64,000 bases of DNA. Source: Salinimicrobium flavum (GTDB lineage Bacteria > Bacteroidota > Bacteroidia > Flavobacteriales > Flavobacteriaceae). Of this stretch, positions 15,780 to 24,779 are shown piece after piece. Both the position numbers and the translations under genes were made by a program. Under the pieces are notes generated by a model. It was not told the DNA's origin. It made no database searches and saw only the letters and a program-made list of their open reading frames with translations. The first letter of the stretch is position 1; every line of letters starts with the position of its first letter. The stretch lies in assembly GCF_042684505.1 (NCBI RefSeq), contig NZ_JBHULT010000012.1, positions 1-64,000 of the forward strand, written 5' to 3'.

Positions 15780-18002
15780 GTGAAATTCATCGGCTTCTTA
15801 AAAGAACTAAAGCGCCGCAGTGTCTACAAGGTGGCCACTGTTTACGCCATCACCGCCTGGCTGCTCGCACAGATCATTAATCTTGCGGCAGATGCTTTTA
15901 ATGCTCCGGAATGGGTTATGCAAATGGTGATCGTGTTGCTCATGGCCGGTTTCCCCATCGCCCTCATATTAGCCTGGGCCTTTGAAATTACTCCGGGCGG
16001 TTTTAAACGCACCTCCAGCCTGGCCACTGCAAATAACGCTGACACAACGAATAAGAGGGGTTCCAATATCTGGATGATCAGTCTTCTTGTTACTGCAGTA
16101 GTATTCCTGGCCTTTGATAAGTTCTACCTATCAGAAACTTCTTTTTGGGACAACGAACCACGGGTGAAGCAAGCTTCAATTGCTGTCCTTCCTTTTGCTG
16201 ATTTCAGCGCTGAGGGAGATCAGGAATATTTCGCTGATGGTATTTCTGAAGAACTCCTGAACTCTCTTGCAAACGTAAAAGATCTCCATGTCGCAGGTCG
16301 AACTTCCTCCTTCCAGTTCAAAGATAAAAACCGGGATCTGAGGGAAATCGGTAACAAGTTGGGTGTTGACCACATCCTGGAAGGCAGCGTTAGAAAAGCA
16401 GGAAACCAGCTAAGGATCACCGCTCAATTGATCAAGATCGAGGATGGTTTTCATATCTGGTCAAATACCTATGATCGTCAGTATTCAGCTGAAAACGTCT
16501 TTGACATACAGGACGAAATTTCGAGAGAGGTACTAAAGGAACTCAAGGTGCGACTTTTGCCTTCAGATAAAAACGATTTCGAAAAAGTGAGACCCACAGA
16601 AAATATTGAAGCTTACAACCTGTATTTAAAAGGTCTTTCCAAAGCAGCAACTTTGAACCCTTCAGATCTAGAGGAGGCTGAAGCCTATTTTAATAAAGCG
16701 ACCACACTGGATCCGGATTTCGCCCTTGCTTATGCAAAAAAAGCTGAAAGCCTCATTTTTCAGCACATGATGGGAAATGCAGAATATTCTAAAACTGTGG
16801 AAGAATCGGGAAAAGCAATTGACTGGGCATTACTCCTACAGGATGATCTTGCTGAAGCTTATGTGGCACTTGGATTTAATCACCTGCTTCAGCAGCAAAA
16901 AGAGTCCTCCCTACTGGCCTTTAAGAAAGCAAAAAAATTAAAACCCGGGGATGCTGAGATAAGTGCCAGTCTTGGAATTGGTTTGTGGCAAAAAAATGAA
17001 CGGGAAAAGGCACAAGAGGAATTGGAATACGCCTTCAAATTAGATCCGCTTTCCCCGCTAGTCAACCTGTATCTGGGAGAAATTTATCAAATGAACGGGG
17101 AGTACAAGAAGGCCGAAGACCACCTTAAACAGGCAATTAAACTGCTCCCGGGTTATCTTGTTGCCTACGAATCTCTTGTCAACCTCTATGGTGCCAGGCT
17201 AGGACAGCATGATAAAGCCCTTATTACTATGTATAAAGCTTACAATGAGCATGCTGAAAAATCAAAAGCTGTAAGTATGATCTTCTATCCGGCTGTAGAT
17301 CTTGGATTATACGGGCTCGCTAAGAATGCCCTAAATGAACTCAAAACAGACTTTCCGAATAACATAGCAACCCTTAGAACTGAACTTTATTGGCTGGCCA
17401 ACAAGAAGGAATTTCAAAAAGGAATTAATGTGGTGAAAGAATTTGATTCTTTAAAGATGCAATTGCCTCCTCCATTTTATGTTGATCAGGTTTCCGGATT
17501 CTATCTTGCTGCTGAAAAACACAAAGAGTTGATCGATTTGATCAAAGAGAAAAGCCCGGAAGTACTTCGTACCGATACCCTTGATTTTGATAACAGATCA
17601 TTTAATAACATGCTGGCTGCGGTTGCCGCTTTGCGAAAAACCGGGGAACAACAGAAGGCAGATTTAATCCTGAACAATCTTGACACTCATCTTCAAAAAT
17701 TACCAAAGAAAGATACCCAAGAATATGAGGGAAGATATTTTTGGCAGTATACCATTTGCAGAGGATTTAAGGGAGATAAAGCCGCAGTAAAAAATGCTTT
17801 CAAAAAAAGAGTGGAAAACGGAAATTTTATTGGTCATGCCCTGGTATACGGAATAGAAAATGATGTTTACTTTAATCTTGGACCTGAAGAAATCCGTCCT
17901 TTCAAACAAGCGGAAGAAAAAATCATCAAAGAGCAACGTAACAGTGTTATCTCTTATTTGAAAAAAGAAGGAGAGTGGAAGGAAGAATGGAATGTTCAGT
18001 AG
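15780..18002 (+). CDS. Membrane-anchored TolB-like (FlgO-type) and TPR repeat protein, copy 1
   Basis: 740 residues from a GTG start. The start is supported by its paralogue at 18577, which aligns from residue 1. Order: two hydrophobic helices (about 14-35 and 46-68, the KVATVYAITAWLLAQI and ILAWAFEITPGG regions), a short cytoplasmic linker, a third helix (about 97-115), a TolB/FlgO-like alpha/beta domain (about 135-265, ASIAVLPFADFS, YFADGISEELLN, GRTSSFQFK, VDHILEGSVRK, WSNTYDR), then many TPR units to the end. The same N-terminal helices and TolB-like module occur in proteins fused to adenylate cyclases or DNA-binding domains; neither is here. So the large part is probably periplasmic and scaffold-like. 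Function unknown. Confidence 0.85.
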   Translation: MKFIGFLKELKRRSVYKVATVYAITAWLLAQIINLAADAFNAPEWVMQMVIVLLMAGFPIALILAWAFEITPGGFKRTSSLATANNADTTNKRGSNIWMISLLVTAVVFLAFDKFYLSETSFWDNEPRVKQASIAVLPFADFSAEGDQEYFADGISEELLNSLANVKDLHVAGRTSSFQFKDKNRDLREIGNKLGVDHILEGSVRKAGNQLRITAQLIKIEDGFHIWSNTYDRQYSAENVFDIQDEISREVLKELKVRLLPSDKNDFEKVRPTENIEAYNLYLKGLSKAATLNPSDLEEAEAYFNKATTLDPDFALAYAKKAESLIFQHMMGNAEYSKTVEESGKAIDWALLLQDDLAEAYVALGFNHLLQQQKESSLLAFKKAKKLKPGDAEISASLGIGLWQKNEREKAQEELEYAFKLDPLSPLVNLYLGEIYQMNGEYKKAEDHLKQAIKLLPGYLVAYESLVNLYGARLGQHDKALITMYKAYNEHAEKSKAVSMIFYPAVDLGLYGLAKNALNELKTDFPNNIATLRTELYWLANKKEFQKGINVVKEFDSLKMQLPPPFYVDQVSGFYLAAEKHKELIDLIKEKSPEVLRTDTLDFDNRSFNNMLAAVAALRKTGEQQKADLILNNLDTHLQKLPKKDTQEYEGRYFWQYTICRGFKGDKAAVKNAFKKRVENGNFIGHALVYGIENDVYFNLGPEEIRPFKQAEEKIIKEQRNSVISYLKKEGEWKEEWNVQ

Positions 18003-18096
18003 GTCAATCTCTTGAAAAGCCGGGGATTTTTTCTTAACTTAAAGAATGTATTGCAAGATATTTCACAACAAATGTTGAACCAAAAATCTCCGACCA

Positions 18097-18342
18097 ATGA
18101 AAGAAAATGTAGGTAAACAAGATCAGCTCATCCGCAGCATAGTAGGCCCTGCCTTAATTGGAATAGGTTATCTGGCCCTGGGTGGAAATAAAGGAAAAAT
18201 CGAAGGTCTTGCCTCCATAGTGGTGGGGACTCTTCTTGCAGAAAGTGCCATTACCAAAGTATGCCCCGTTAATTATTTCTTCGGAATTGACACCCGCAAA
18301 CAAAAGAGTCCCGTCAGAAAGATCAAAGAAGCACTGATTTAA
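18097..18342 (+). CDS. DUF2892-like small membrane protein
   Basis: 81 residues with two hydrophobic stretches (SIVGPALIGIGYLALGG and GLASIVVGTLLAESAIT) joined by a glycine-rich turn, then CPVNYFFGIDT, which is the typical end of DUF2892/YgaP-type membrane domains. These domains also occur fused to rhodanese modules. It lies between the two TolB-TPR paralogues and ends at a strong terminator (18389), so it could share a transcript with copy 1 (94 bp upstream). No known role here. Confidence 0.8.
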   Translation: MKENVGKQDQLIRSIVGPALIGIGYLALGGNKGKIEGLASIVVGTLLAESAITKVCPVNYFFGIDTRKQKSPVRKIKEALI

Positions 18343-18388
18343 TCTTCGAAGGCCAGTAATGCATGACGAGCAATGAAGGAATGTAGAC

Positions 18389-18422
18389 AAAACAGCGGGA
18401 TCAGAAATGATCCCGCTGTTTT
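18389..18422 (+). terminator. Strong hairpin terminator after the DUF2892-like gene
   Basis: A stem of about 15 bp (AAAACAGCGGGATCA and its complement) with a GAAA tetraloop stands 46 bp after the stop codon, followed by TTATT. It separates copy 1 and the small gene from copy 2. Confidence 0.85.
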
Positions 18423-18576
18423 ATTCTGTCTTTGGGCAAATCTCACTGTTTCAGACTAATGAATTGGATTTTATAACAGAATTTGCTTAAGTTTAGACTA
18501 TAAACCTGATTTTCAACAGATTTGTTCTTACTTCCGGAGTTTCTTCCCTGCATTTTTCCGGATAAACTTTCAATAT

Positions 18577-20808
18577 ATGGGATTGCCGTCATTTTTCAAG
18601 GAATTAAGGAAAAGAAACGTATATAAGGTCGCGACCGTTTATGCAATCACGGCCTGGCTTGTGGCCCAGATAATAGCTTTAACTGCCAATGCTTTTTCGG
18701 CACCTTCCTGGGTGATGAAAATGGTTATCGTTATACTTATCGCAGGATTTCCCGTGGCACTTATTCTGGCCTGGGCCTTTGAACTGACCCCGGAAGGGAT
18801 CAAACGTACTTCTACTCTCTCTCATTCAGAAAAAATTATCCCCAAAAAGGGGCATTTAAATACCTGGATCATCGGCTTGCTGGCGGCTGCTTTAGTATTC
18901 TTAGGTGCCGAACGAATATTCTTTGCCGAATCGACGATTTTAGGAGATGAGCCTGGAAATGCCAATAAAGCTTCAATAGCCGTTTTACCTTTTGAAGACT
19001 TTAGTCCCAATAGCGATCAACAATATTTTGCAGATGGTATTTCTGAAGAGTTGCTGAATGTTCTTACCGGTATCGAAGGAATAAAGGTTCCGGGAAGGAC
19101 TTCTTCTTTTCAGTTTAGAGATAAGGAGACCGGACTTAAAGAAATAGGGCAAATTCTGGAAGTAGATCATATTTTGGAGGGGAGCATCCGAAAATCTGGT
19201 GATGACATACGCGTTACGGCAAAGCTCGTAAAATCTGAAGATGGTTCCTATGTTTGGTCAAAAACGTACGACAGAGCTTATACGGCTGAAAATATTTTCG
19301 CCATTCAGGATGAAATTTCCCGACAGGTACTGCAGGAGTTAAAAGTTCGGTTACTTTCTGAAAACAATACCTTAAAAACCAGTACTACAACCAATACCGA
19401 AGCATATGATCTTTATCTACAGGCAATCTCAATGATTCAGTCTTTTAATCCCGGGGATATTGATCGTGGAATTACCCTTCTCAATCGGGCTTCAGAATTA
19501 GATCCCGATTTTGCACTGGCTTATGCAAAAAAATCGCAGGCTTTAATATGGCTCAATATTTTTGGAAATTTATCTTATAAAGACATGGTTATTCAAGCCA
19601 GGGAAGCTGCAGACACTGCACTTTTTCTCAACCGGGATCTTCCGGAAGCTTATGCTGCCCTGGGTCTCATAAAATGGATTCAGAATAACTATGAACAGTC
19701 CTTAGCTGCTTTTGATCTCGCGATTTCCTTAAAACCGGGTGACGCCGAAATGAGGGCTGCAAGGGCTATGCCCTTATTACTAACCGGAGATTATGAAAAA
19801 GCCAATAAGGAATTAAAGTATGCATATAAGCTGGATCCTCTGTCCCCAATAGTCAATATCAATTTTGGATGGCACTATTTCTATCGAAAAGAGATGAGTA
19901 AAGCTGAAAAATATTTTCAGAATGCCATAAAAATCAATCCTGATATCCTGGCCGGATATGATGGATTAAGTTGGTTGTACCATCGGCAAGGGCGCTTAGA
20001 TAAAGCTTTTATAACCTACCACAGATCTTTTAAGAAAATCAAAGAACCAAACCCTGCAAATCTCGAAGGCTTTATTAGTGTAGCTAATGAACTGGAACTG
20101 GAGCAATTTGCCGAGAAGCATTTCAGGACCCTCGAAAAAGAATTCCCAAACAATTTAATCACCTATTACGTCAAGGCAGACCGTATGATGAAAAAAAGAA
20201 ATTACCAGGAAATGATCGATTATACAAAAGAATTTGAATTAAGAACGGCAGGAATTACTGAAGACAGGTATGTTGAAAATTTAGCTCATGCTAATCTGGA
20301 ACTTGGGAATTATAAGGAAGTGGTAGAATTAATGAAAAACCGTCATCCCGATGCCTTGAGAACTGATACTCTTAACATGGAAGCCCGCAATTTTGCCATT
20401 GTATTTTATACCGCAGTTGCACTGCGCAATTCCGGTGAAAGAACCAAAGCAGATCTCATCATTAAAAATGCATGCAACTTTTTAAAAAAGAAAGACAAAG
20501 AGGAAACCATACTTATGTCTGAAGAAGTTTATGACTGGGATCTGGCAGCCTGTTCCGGACTTCTGGGAGATAAAGAAACAGTTTATGAATTCTTGAAGGA
20601 ACGTATTCAAAACCAAAATCTTGCGCAGCATCATTATGTATATGGATTATTCAATGATCAATTCATGAGACTTACAGAATCGGAAATTGCACCCTACCGC
20701 GAAAAAGAGAAAACAATATTGAAAGAGCAGCAGCAAAAGGTAATCTCTTACCTGAAAGAACAGGAAGAATGGAAAAAATCATCAGAAAATTCACTAATTT
20801 CCGGATAA
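18577..20808 (+). CDS. Membrane-anchored TolB-like (FlgO-type) and TPR repeat protein, copy 2
   Basis: 743 residues, ATG start, same domain order as the gene at 15780: two N-terminal helices, a third helix around 92-112, the TolB/FlgO-like region (SIAVLPFEDFSPNSDQQYF, GRTSSFQFRDK, VDHILEGSIRK, WSKTYDRAYTAENIF) and a long TPR array. The N-terminal and TolB-like parts are closely similar between copies while the TPR half has diverged more, as expected for duplication followed by a change of partner. The promoter is separate, after the terminator at 18389. Inner membrane, bulk probably periplasmic. Function unknown. Confidence 0.85.
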   Translation: MGLPSFFKELRKRNVYKVATVYAITAWLVAQIIALTANAFSAPSWVMKMVIVILIAGFPVALILAWAFELTPEGIKRTSTLSHSEKIIPKKGHLNTWIIGLLAAALVFLGAERIFFAESTILGDEPGNANKASIAVLPFEDFSPNSDQQYFADGISEELLNVLTGIEGIKVPGRTSSFQFRDKETGLKEIGQILEVDHILEGSIRKSGDDIRVTAKLVKSEDGSYVWSKTYDRAYTAENIFAIQDEISRQVLQELKVRLLSENNTLKTSTTTNTEAYDLYLQAISMIQSFNPGDIDRGITLLNRASELDPDFALAYAKKSQALIWLNIFGNLSYKDMVIQAREAADTALFLNRDLPEAYAALGLIKWIQNNYEQSLAAFDLAISLKPGDAEMRAARAMPLLLTGDYEKANKELKYAYKLDPLSPIVNINFGWHYFYRKEMSKAEKYFQNAIKINPDILAGYDGLSWLYHRQGRLDKAFITYHRSFKKIKEPNPANLEGFISVANELELEQFAEKHFRTLEKEFPNNLITYYVKADRMMKKRNYQEMIDYTKEFELRTAGITEDRYVENLAHANLELGNYKEVVELMKNRHPDALRTDTLNMEARNFAIVFYTAVALRNSGERTKADLIIKNACNFLKKKDKEETILMSEEVYDWDLAACSGLLGDKETVYEFLKERIQNQNLAQHHYVYGLFNDQFMRLTESEIAPYREKEKTILKEQQQKVISYLKEQEEWKKSSENSLISG

Positions 20809-20949
20809 TTTTTCGTGATCAATCCATCCTTAGCCTTCTTGCAGTAAGTCCCGCTTTTGACCTGGTGTCACTCTTTAGAAAAAGAAGGATACAAACCCAT
20901 ACCTGTATGTTCAGAAAAACAGTAGTTTTATGACATTACAGGCAGTTTC

Positions 20950-22518
20950 ATGCAACAGGAATACGATTACATAATAATAGGCAGCGGCTTCGGCGGATCT
21001 GTCAGCGCTTTGAGGCTATCTGAAAAGGGCTACAGGGTTCTGGTCATCGAAAAAGGCAAATGGTTCAAGGCTGAAGATTTTCCCAAGACCAACTGGAACC
21101 TGAAAAAGTGGTTATGGGTCCCGGAACTGCGTTTCTTCGGGATCATGAAACTGAGTATCTTCAGGCATATTGCAGTGATCTCGGGTACCGGAGTTGGCGG
21201 TGGTTCACTGGTTTATGCCAATACCCTGCCTGTTCCTAAAAAAGCATTTTACACCACCGGCAGCTGGAAAGAGTTGGCCAATTGGGAAACCGAACTTAAA
21301 CCGTTCTACCAACAAGCATTGAAAATGCTGGGTGCCACTCCAAACCCAAAACTTTTCGACGGAGATCTTGCCCTCAAACAAATGGCCCAAGAAATAGGCC
21401 GCGAAGAACATTTTGAAGCCCCTGATGTGGCGGTTTATTTCGGAAAGGAAAATGAAACAGTAAAAGATCCTTATTTTGATGGAAAAGGGCCAGACAGGAC
21501 CGGATGCAACTTCTGCGGAGGCTGTATGACGGGTTGCCGGTACAATGCAAAGAACACTCTGGACAAGAATTACCTGTGGCTGGCACAACAGAACGGCGCA
21601 GAGATACTGGCCGAAAATGAAGTTTTTGAGGTAAAACCTTCGGGTGCCGGCTATGAAGTTAGAACAAGATCAAGCACCGCTTTCTTTCCGAAGAAAAAGA
21701 AATTCAGGGCTAAAGGAGTCATTTTTTCAGGAGGGGTTCTGGGAACAATTAAATTGCTTCTGAAACTCAAAGCAAGTTCCCTTCCGAAGTTATCAGACAA
21801 ATTAGGCCATGACATCCGTACCAATAATGAAACCCTGATTAGTGTTTCAACTGCCGACAAAGAAAAAGATCTTTCAAAAGGGGTTGCCATAGGGAGTTTG
21901 TTACATACAGACGGGAACAGCCATCTAGAGATCGTTCGCTACTCGAAAGGATCGGGGTTCTGGAAACTTTTGCACCTGCCAATGGCCTCTGGGAAAAATC
22001 CTGTGAGCAGAATGCTGCACATTTCTGGTCAACTCTTTTCCTCTCCCCTTGCCTGGTTCAAAACCTATTTCATCAACAGCTGGTCAAGAAGCACAACGGT
22101 ACTGCTTTTTATGCAATCTATTGACAGCACTCTTAAATTAAAAAGAAATTTCTTCGGAAGCCTTTCTACCGGACTTGGACAAGGCGAAAAACCGACCTCA
22201 GATATCCCTGAGTCAAAAGAACTGACCCGGCGGTACAGCAAGATCATCAACGGGAAAGCTACTTCCTTTGCGCTTGAAAGCCTGGCAGGAATTCCCACCA
22301 CCGCTCATATTCTTGGAGGGGCTGTGATGGGTAATAATGCTTCTGAAGGGGTCATCAACAGCAGTAATGAGGTTTTTGGATACAAGAACATGTATGTTAT
22401 AGACGGGGCCATGATCTCCGCGAACCCCGGGGTGAATCCAAGTCTGTCAATTACCGCCATCGCTGAAAGGGCCATGTCCCTCATTCCCGAAAAAGAGGTT
22501 GAAAAAACGTCCTTTTAG
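20950..22518 (+). CDS. GMC family / cholesterol-oxidase-like FAD oxidoreductase
   Basis: 522 residues. The N-terminal FAD-binding motif is IIIGSGFGGSVSALRL (8-23), followed by the GTGVGGGSLVYAN signature (79-91) and C-terminal GAVMGNN, and VIDGAMISANPGVNPSLSI, the GMC family end. In the middle is a Cys cluster C186-x2-C189-x2-C192-x3-C196, followed by AKNTLDKNYL. This subfamily, which includes proteins annotated as cholesterol oxidase, keeps that Cys pattern; it is spaced like a ferredoxin cluster motif. No secretion signal, so probably cytoplasmic or membrane-associated. Substrate (sterol, hopanoid, alcohol) unknown. Stands 141 bp after copy 2, no obvious operon. Confidence 0.9.
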   Translation: MQQEYDYIIIGSGFGGSVSALRLSEKGYRVLVIEKGKWFKAEDFPKTNWNLKKWLWVPELRFFGIMKLSIFRHIAVISGTGVGGGSLVYANTLPVPKKAFYTTGSWKELANWETELKPFYQQALKMLGATPNPKLFDGDLALKQMAQEIGREEHFEAPDVAVYFGKENETVKDPYFDGKGPDRTGCNFCGGCMTGCRYNAKNTLDKNYLWLAQQNGAEILAENEVFEVKPSGAGYEVRTRSSTAFFPKKKKFRAKGVIFSGGVLGTIKLLLKLKASSLPKLSDKLGHDIRTNNETLISVSTADKEKDLSKGVAIGSLLHTDGNSHLEIVRYSKGSGFWKLLHLPMASGKNPVSRMLHISGQLFSSPLAWFKTYFINSWSRSTTVLLFMQSIDSTLKLKRNFFGSLSTGLGQGEKPTSDIPESKELTRRYSKIINGKATSFALESLAGIPTTAHILGGAVMGNNASEGVINSSNEVFGYKNMYVIDGAMISANPGVNPSLSITAIAERAMSLIPEKEVEKTSF

Positions 22519-22616
22519 GGACTTCTATTTAAAACAAGCTGCAGATTTGGCGGTTTGGGAAAAGAGGTGCGAAGTTTGTTCTTTACCCACCACAGAATTT
22601 TAAAAACTAAAAATCA

Positions 22617-23261
22617 ATGATCACAATAGATATATGGTCTGATGTGCGATGTCCTTTTTGTTACATAGGAAAACGCAATTTTGAAGATGCTTTGGCACAA
22701 TTTGAATATCGTAAAAAGACAGAAGTTATATGGCACAGTTTTCAGCTGGATCCTAAAATAAGGACCAGACCGGGGATCTCTGCTCTCGATTATTTTGTGG
22801 AGGAGAAAAATATTTCCCGGGAACAGGCACAGGAAATGTTCCAGAATGCTCAAAAAATGGCTGTTGATGCTGGTCTTGAAATGGACCTGGAAACTTCGGT
22901 AGTGGCCAATTCCTACCGTGCCCATCTTTTGATACAGCTTGCCAAATCAAAAGGGGTAGCCAATGAGATTGAAGAAGCATTGTTTAAAGCGCATTTTTCA
23001 GAAGCAAAAAATATTGATGAAGAGAGCGTGCTTTTAGAGGTGGCTGCTTCCGCAGGAATAGAGAGTGATGAGGCTGCAGAGGCTTTGACATCAGAATCCT
23101 TAGCGTATGAGGTGAAACAGGATGAGATGCAGGCACAGAACATTGGCGTGCGTGGGGTTCCGTTCTTTGTGTTTGATAACAAATATGGTGTTTCGGGAGC
23201 ACAACCTGCAGAAACATTCCTCGAGGTACTGAACAAGACCTGGCAGGAAAGCGGTAAATAG
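22617..23261 (+). CDS. DsbA family oxidoreductase, FrnE-like
   Basis: 214 residues, thioredoxin fold with an inserted helical domain. Active-site CPFC (C12-C15 in SDVRCPFCYIGK) and the cis-Pro region GVRGVPFFVF near residue 180 fit the FrnE/2-hydroxychromene isomerase-like branch of DsbA. It has no signal peptide, so it acts in the cytoplasm, where FrnE proteins reduce or isomerise disulfides under oxidative stress. It is the first of a group of thiol and sulfur genes running to 25232. Confidence 0.93.
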   Translation: MITIDIWSDVRCPFCYIGKRNFEDALAQFEYRKKTEVIWHSFQLDPKIRTRPGISALDYFVEEKNISREQAQEMFQNAQKMAVDAGLEMDLETSVVANSYRAHLLIQLAKSKGVANEIEEALFKAHFSEAKNIDEESVLLEVAASAGIESDEAAEALTSESLAYEVKQDEMQAQNIGVRGVPFFVFDNKYGVSGAQPAETFLEVLNKTWQESGK

Positions 23262-23375
23262 TTAAATGACAATTTTTCCTTAAAAAACCGGGTTTGTAAC
23301 GCAGGTTACTGTGAAAGATTTCCTTTTACCTCATTTTTGTAGTATCTTAATAATCAAACTAAAATATCAATAAAA

Positions 23376-23765
23376 ATGAGCTATTATTTCACCAAAACAG
23401 TAGATGACAATTTTGACCAGGCTATAGAAAAGGTTACCGAAGAATTGAAAAAAGAAGGCTTTGGAATTCTTACCGAGATCGATGTAAAGGAGACTTTTAA
23501 AAAGAAACTGGATATTGATTTCAGGAAGTACAGGATTTTGGGAGCATGCAATCCGCAGATGGCGCATAAGGCCATAGAGACTGAAAGTAAAATAGGAACT
23601 ATGCTGCCGTGTAACGTGATCGTACAGGAACTGGAGAACGGGAAGGTTGAAGTATCTGCCGTGGATCCGGTGGCCTCCATGCAGTCTGTGCAAAATAATG
23701 AATTAGGAGTAGTGGCAACAGAGGTGCGGCAAAAACTCAAAAAAGTAATAGAGAATCTTAATTGA
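23376..23765 (+). CDS. DUF302 family protein
   Basis: 129 residues, no signal peptide. Family features: YYFTKTVDDNFDQAIEKVTEELK at the N-terminus, GFGILTEIDVKETFKKKL, then ILGACNPQMAHKAIE and GTMLPCNVIVQELENGKVEVSAVDP. The two Cys in ACNP and LPCN are conserved in DUF302. Members occur next to sulfur-oxidation and rhodanese genes, as here, but the biochemical role is not established. Ends at a terminator at 23791, so it is transcribed apart from the rhodaneses. Confidence 0.9.
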   Translation: MSYYFTKTVDDNFDQAIEKVTEELKKEGFGILTEIDVKETFKKKLDIDFRKYRILGACNPQMAHKAIETESKIGTMLPCNVIVQELENGKVEVSAVDPVASMQSVQNNELGVVATEVRQKLKKVIENLN

Positions 23766-23790
23766 TCCTTTTGAATCAAACTCTGCCAGG

Positions 23791-23825
23791 ATCCGGAAGT
23801 TTACATAAGCTTCCGGATTTTTTTA
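23791..23825 (+). terminator. Rho-independent terminator after the DUF302 gene
   Basis: Stem ATCCGGAAG/CTTCCGGAT with an 11-base loop and a run of eight T, 25 bp after the stop codon. Confidence 0.88.
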
Positions 23826-23877
23826 TGGAAACTCATCCTGTGTAACAAAAGTAACTGTACTGAAGGTAGTTCGGGTT

Positions 23878-23885
23878 TATTTTTG
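23878..23885 (+). promoter_or_regulatory. -7 box TATTTTTG before the rhodanese pair
   Basis: TATTTTTG fits TAnnTTTG and lies 10 bp before the ATG at 23896 (25 bp before the internal ATG at 23911). A -33 TTG is not clear. Confidence 0.55.
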
Positions 23886-23895
23886 TATTCGAATA

Positions 23896-24195
23896 ATGAA
23901 AAATGAAAGAATGAATTTAGAACAGATAATGAAAGAAAAAAAAGGAACTATCGTAGATGTGCGCACCCATGGAGAATTCAGCGGAGGCCACGTGGCAGGT
24001 TCCATTAATATCCCTCTGAATGAAGTTCCTGCGAGAATGGATGAGATCAAGGGAATGCAAACCCCGTTGATCCTTTGCTGTGCTTCAGGAATGAGGAGCG
24101 CCCAGGCAGAGAATTATCTCAACCGGCAGGGTATTGAATCGGTGAACGGCGGTTCCTGGCTTGAAATTAATTATTATCAATCTCAATTGACATAA
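23896..24195 (+). CDS. Single-domain rhodanese-like sulfurtransferase (first of a tandem pair)
   Basis: 99 residues. Core: IVDVRTHGEFSGGHVAGSINIPLNEV, then the active loop CCASGMRS with catalytic Cys62 and Arg67 of the CxxxxR loop. This is an intact active rhodanese. It transfers sulfane sulfur between thiols, substrate unknown. No signal peptide, although an alternative ATG at 23911 (residue 6) is nearer a usual distance from the promoter. It is 3 bp from the next rhodanese, which has the same active loop. Confidence 0.9.
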   Translation: MKNERMNLEQIMKEKKGTIVDVRTHGEFSGGHVAGSINIPLNEVPARMDEIKGMQTPLILCCASGMRSAQAENYLNRQGIESVNGGSWLEINYYQSQLT

Positions 24196-24198
24196 AAT

Positions 24199-24519
24199 AT
24201 GTTTGAAAGTATTAAAAGATTATTCGGAATAGGTGGTCCAAAAGCTGATTTTCCTGAAATGGTGAACAATGGTGCTATAATCATTGATGTGAGGACCAAA
24301 TCTGAATTTATGGGAGGTCATATCAAAGGATCCAAAAATATCCCGGTGAATAGTCTTCGAAGTAATCTCACCAAATTCAGGGATAAGGATAAACCCATTA
24401 TTACCTGTTGTGCATCAGGAATGAGGAGCGCCTCAGCAAAAAACCTATTGGAATCTCATGGGTATACCAGCGTTTACAACGCCGGATCCTGGAGAAGCCT
24501 GCAAAATAAACTTTCATGA
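24199..24519 (+). CDS. Rhodanese-like sulfurtransferase (second of a tandem pair)
   Basis: 106 residues with DVRTKSEFMGGHIKGSKNIPVN and the same active loop CCASGMRSA (catalytic Cys71, Arg76) as its neighbour, with the coding DNA of the loop almost identical, indicating tandem duplication. A short helix MFESIKRLFGIGG precedes the domain, which may bind the membrane. Its stop codon overlaps the start of the small membrane gene (ATGA at 24516-24519), so the two are translationally coupled. Confidence 0.9.
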   Translation: MFESIKRLFGIGGPKADFPEMVNNGAIIIDVRTKSEFMGGHIKGSKNIPVNSLRSNLTKFRDKDKPIITCCASGMRSASAKNLLESHGYTSVYNAGSWRSLQNKLS

Positions 24520-24737
24520 TCTGGAAAAGACTTTTTACCGGCTGGACGTACGTCAGGATCGCCTACCTGGTAATTGGACTCCTGGTGATAGGCCAGTCAA
24601 TTGCCGAGGAGCAATGGCTTGGGTTAGCCTTGGGAGGCTATATTAGCTTTATGGGGCTTTTTGCCTTCGGCTGTGCCGCTGGAAGCTGTTTTGATGGCAG
24701 TTGCAGTGTAGAACCTGACAATAATCATAAAAAATGA
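24516..24737 (+). CDS. Small Cys-containing membrane protein in the rhodanese operon
   Basis: 73 residues, two hydrophobic helices (YVRIAYLVIGLLVIGQSIA and LGLALGGYISFMGLFAFGC), then CAAGSCFDGSC near the C-terminus with four Cys in total. This is like the DUF2892/YgaP membrane domain with added Cys. It is coupled to the rhodanese upstream by an ATGA overlap. A role in passing or anchoring sulfane sulfur is inference. Confidence 0.8.
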   Translation: MIWKRLFTGWTYVRIAYLVIGLLVIGQSIAEEQWLGLALGGYISFMGLFAFGCAAGSCFDGSCSVEPDNNHKK

Positions 24738-24779
24738 GGATAATAAAGCTTTTATTGTCCGGTACATTAAACTAAACTG

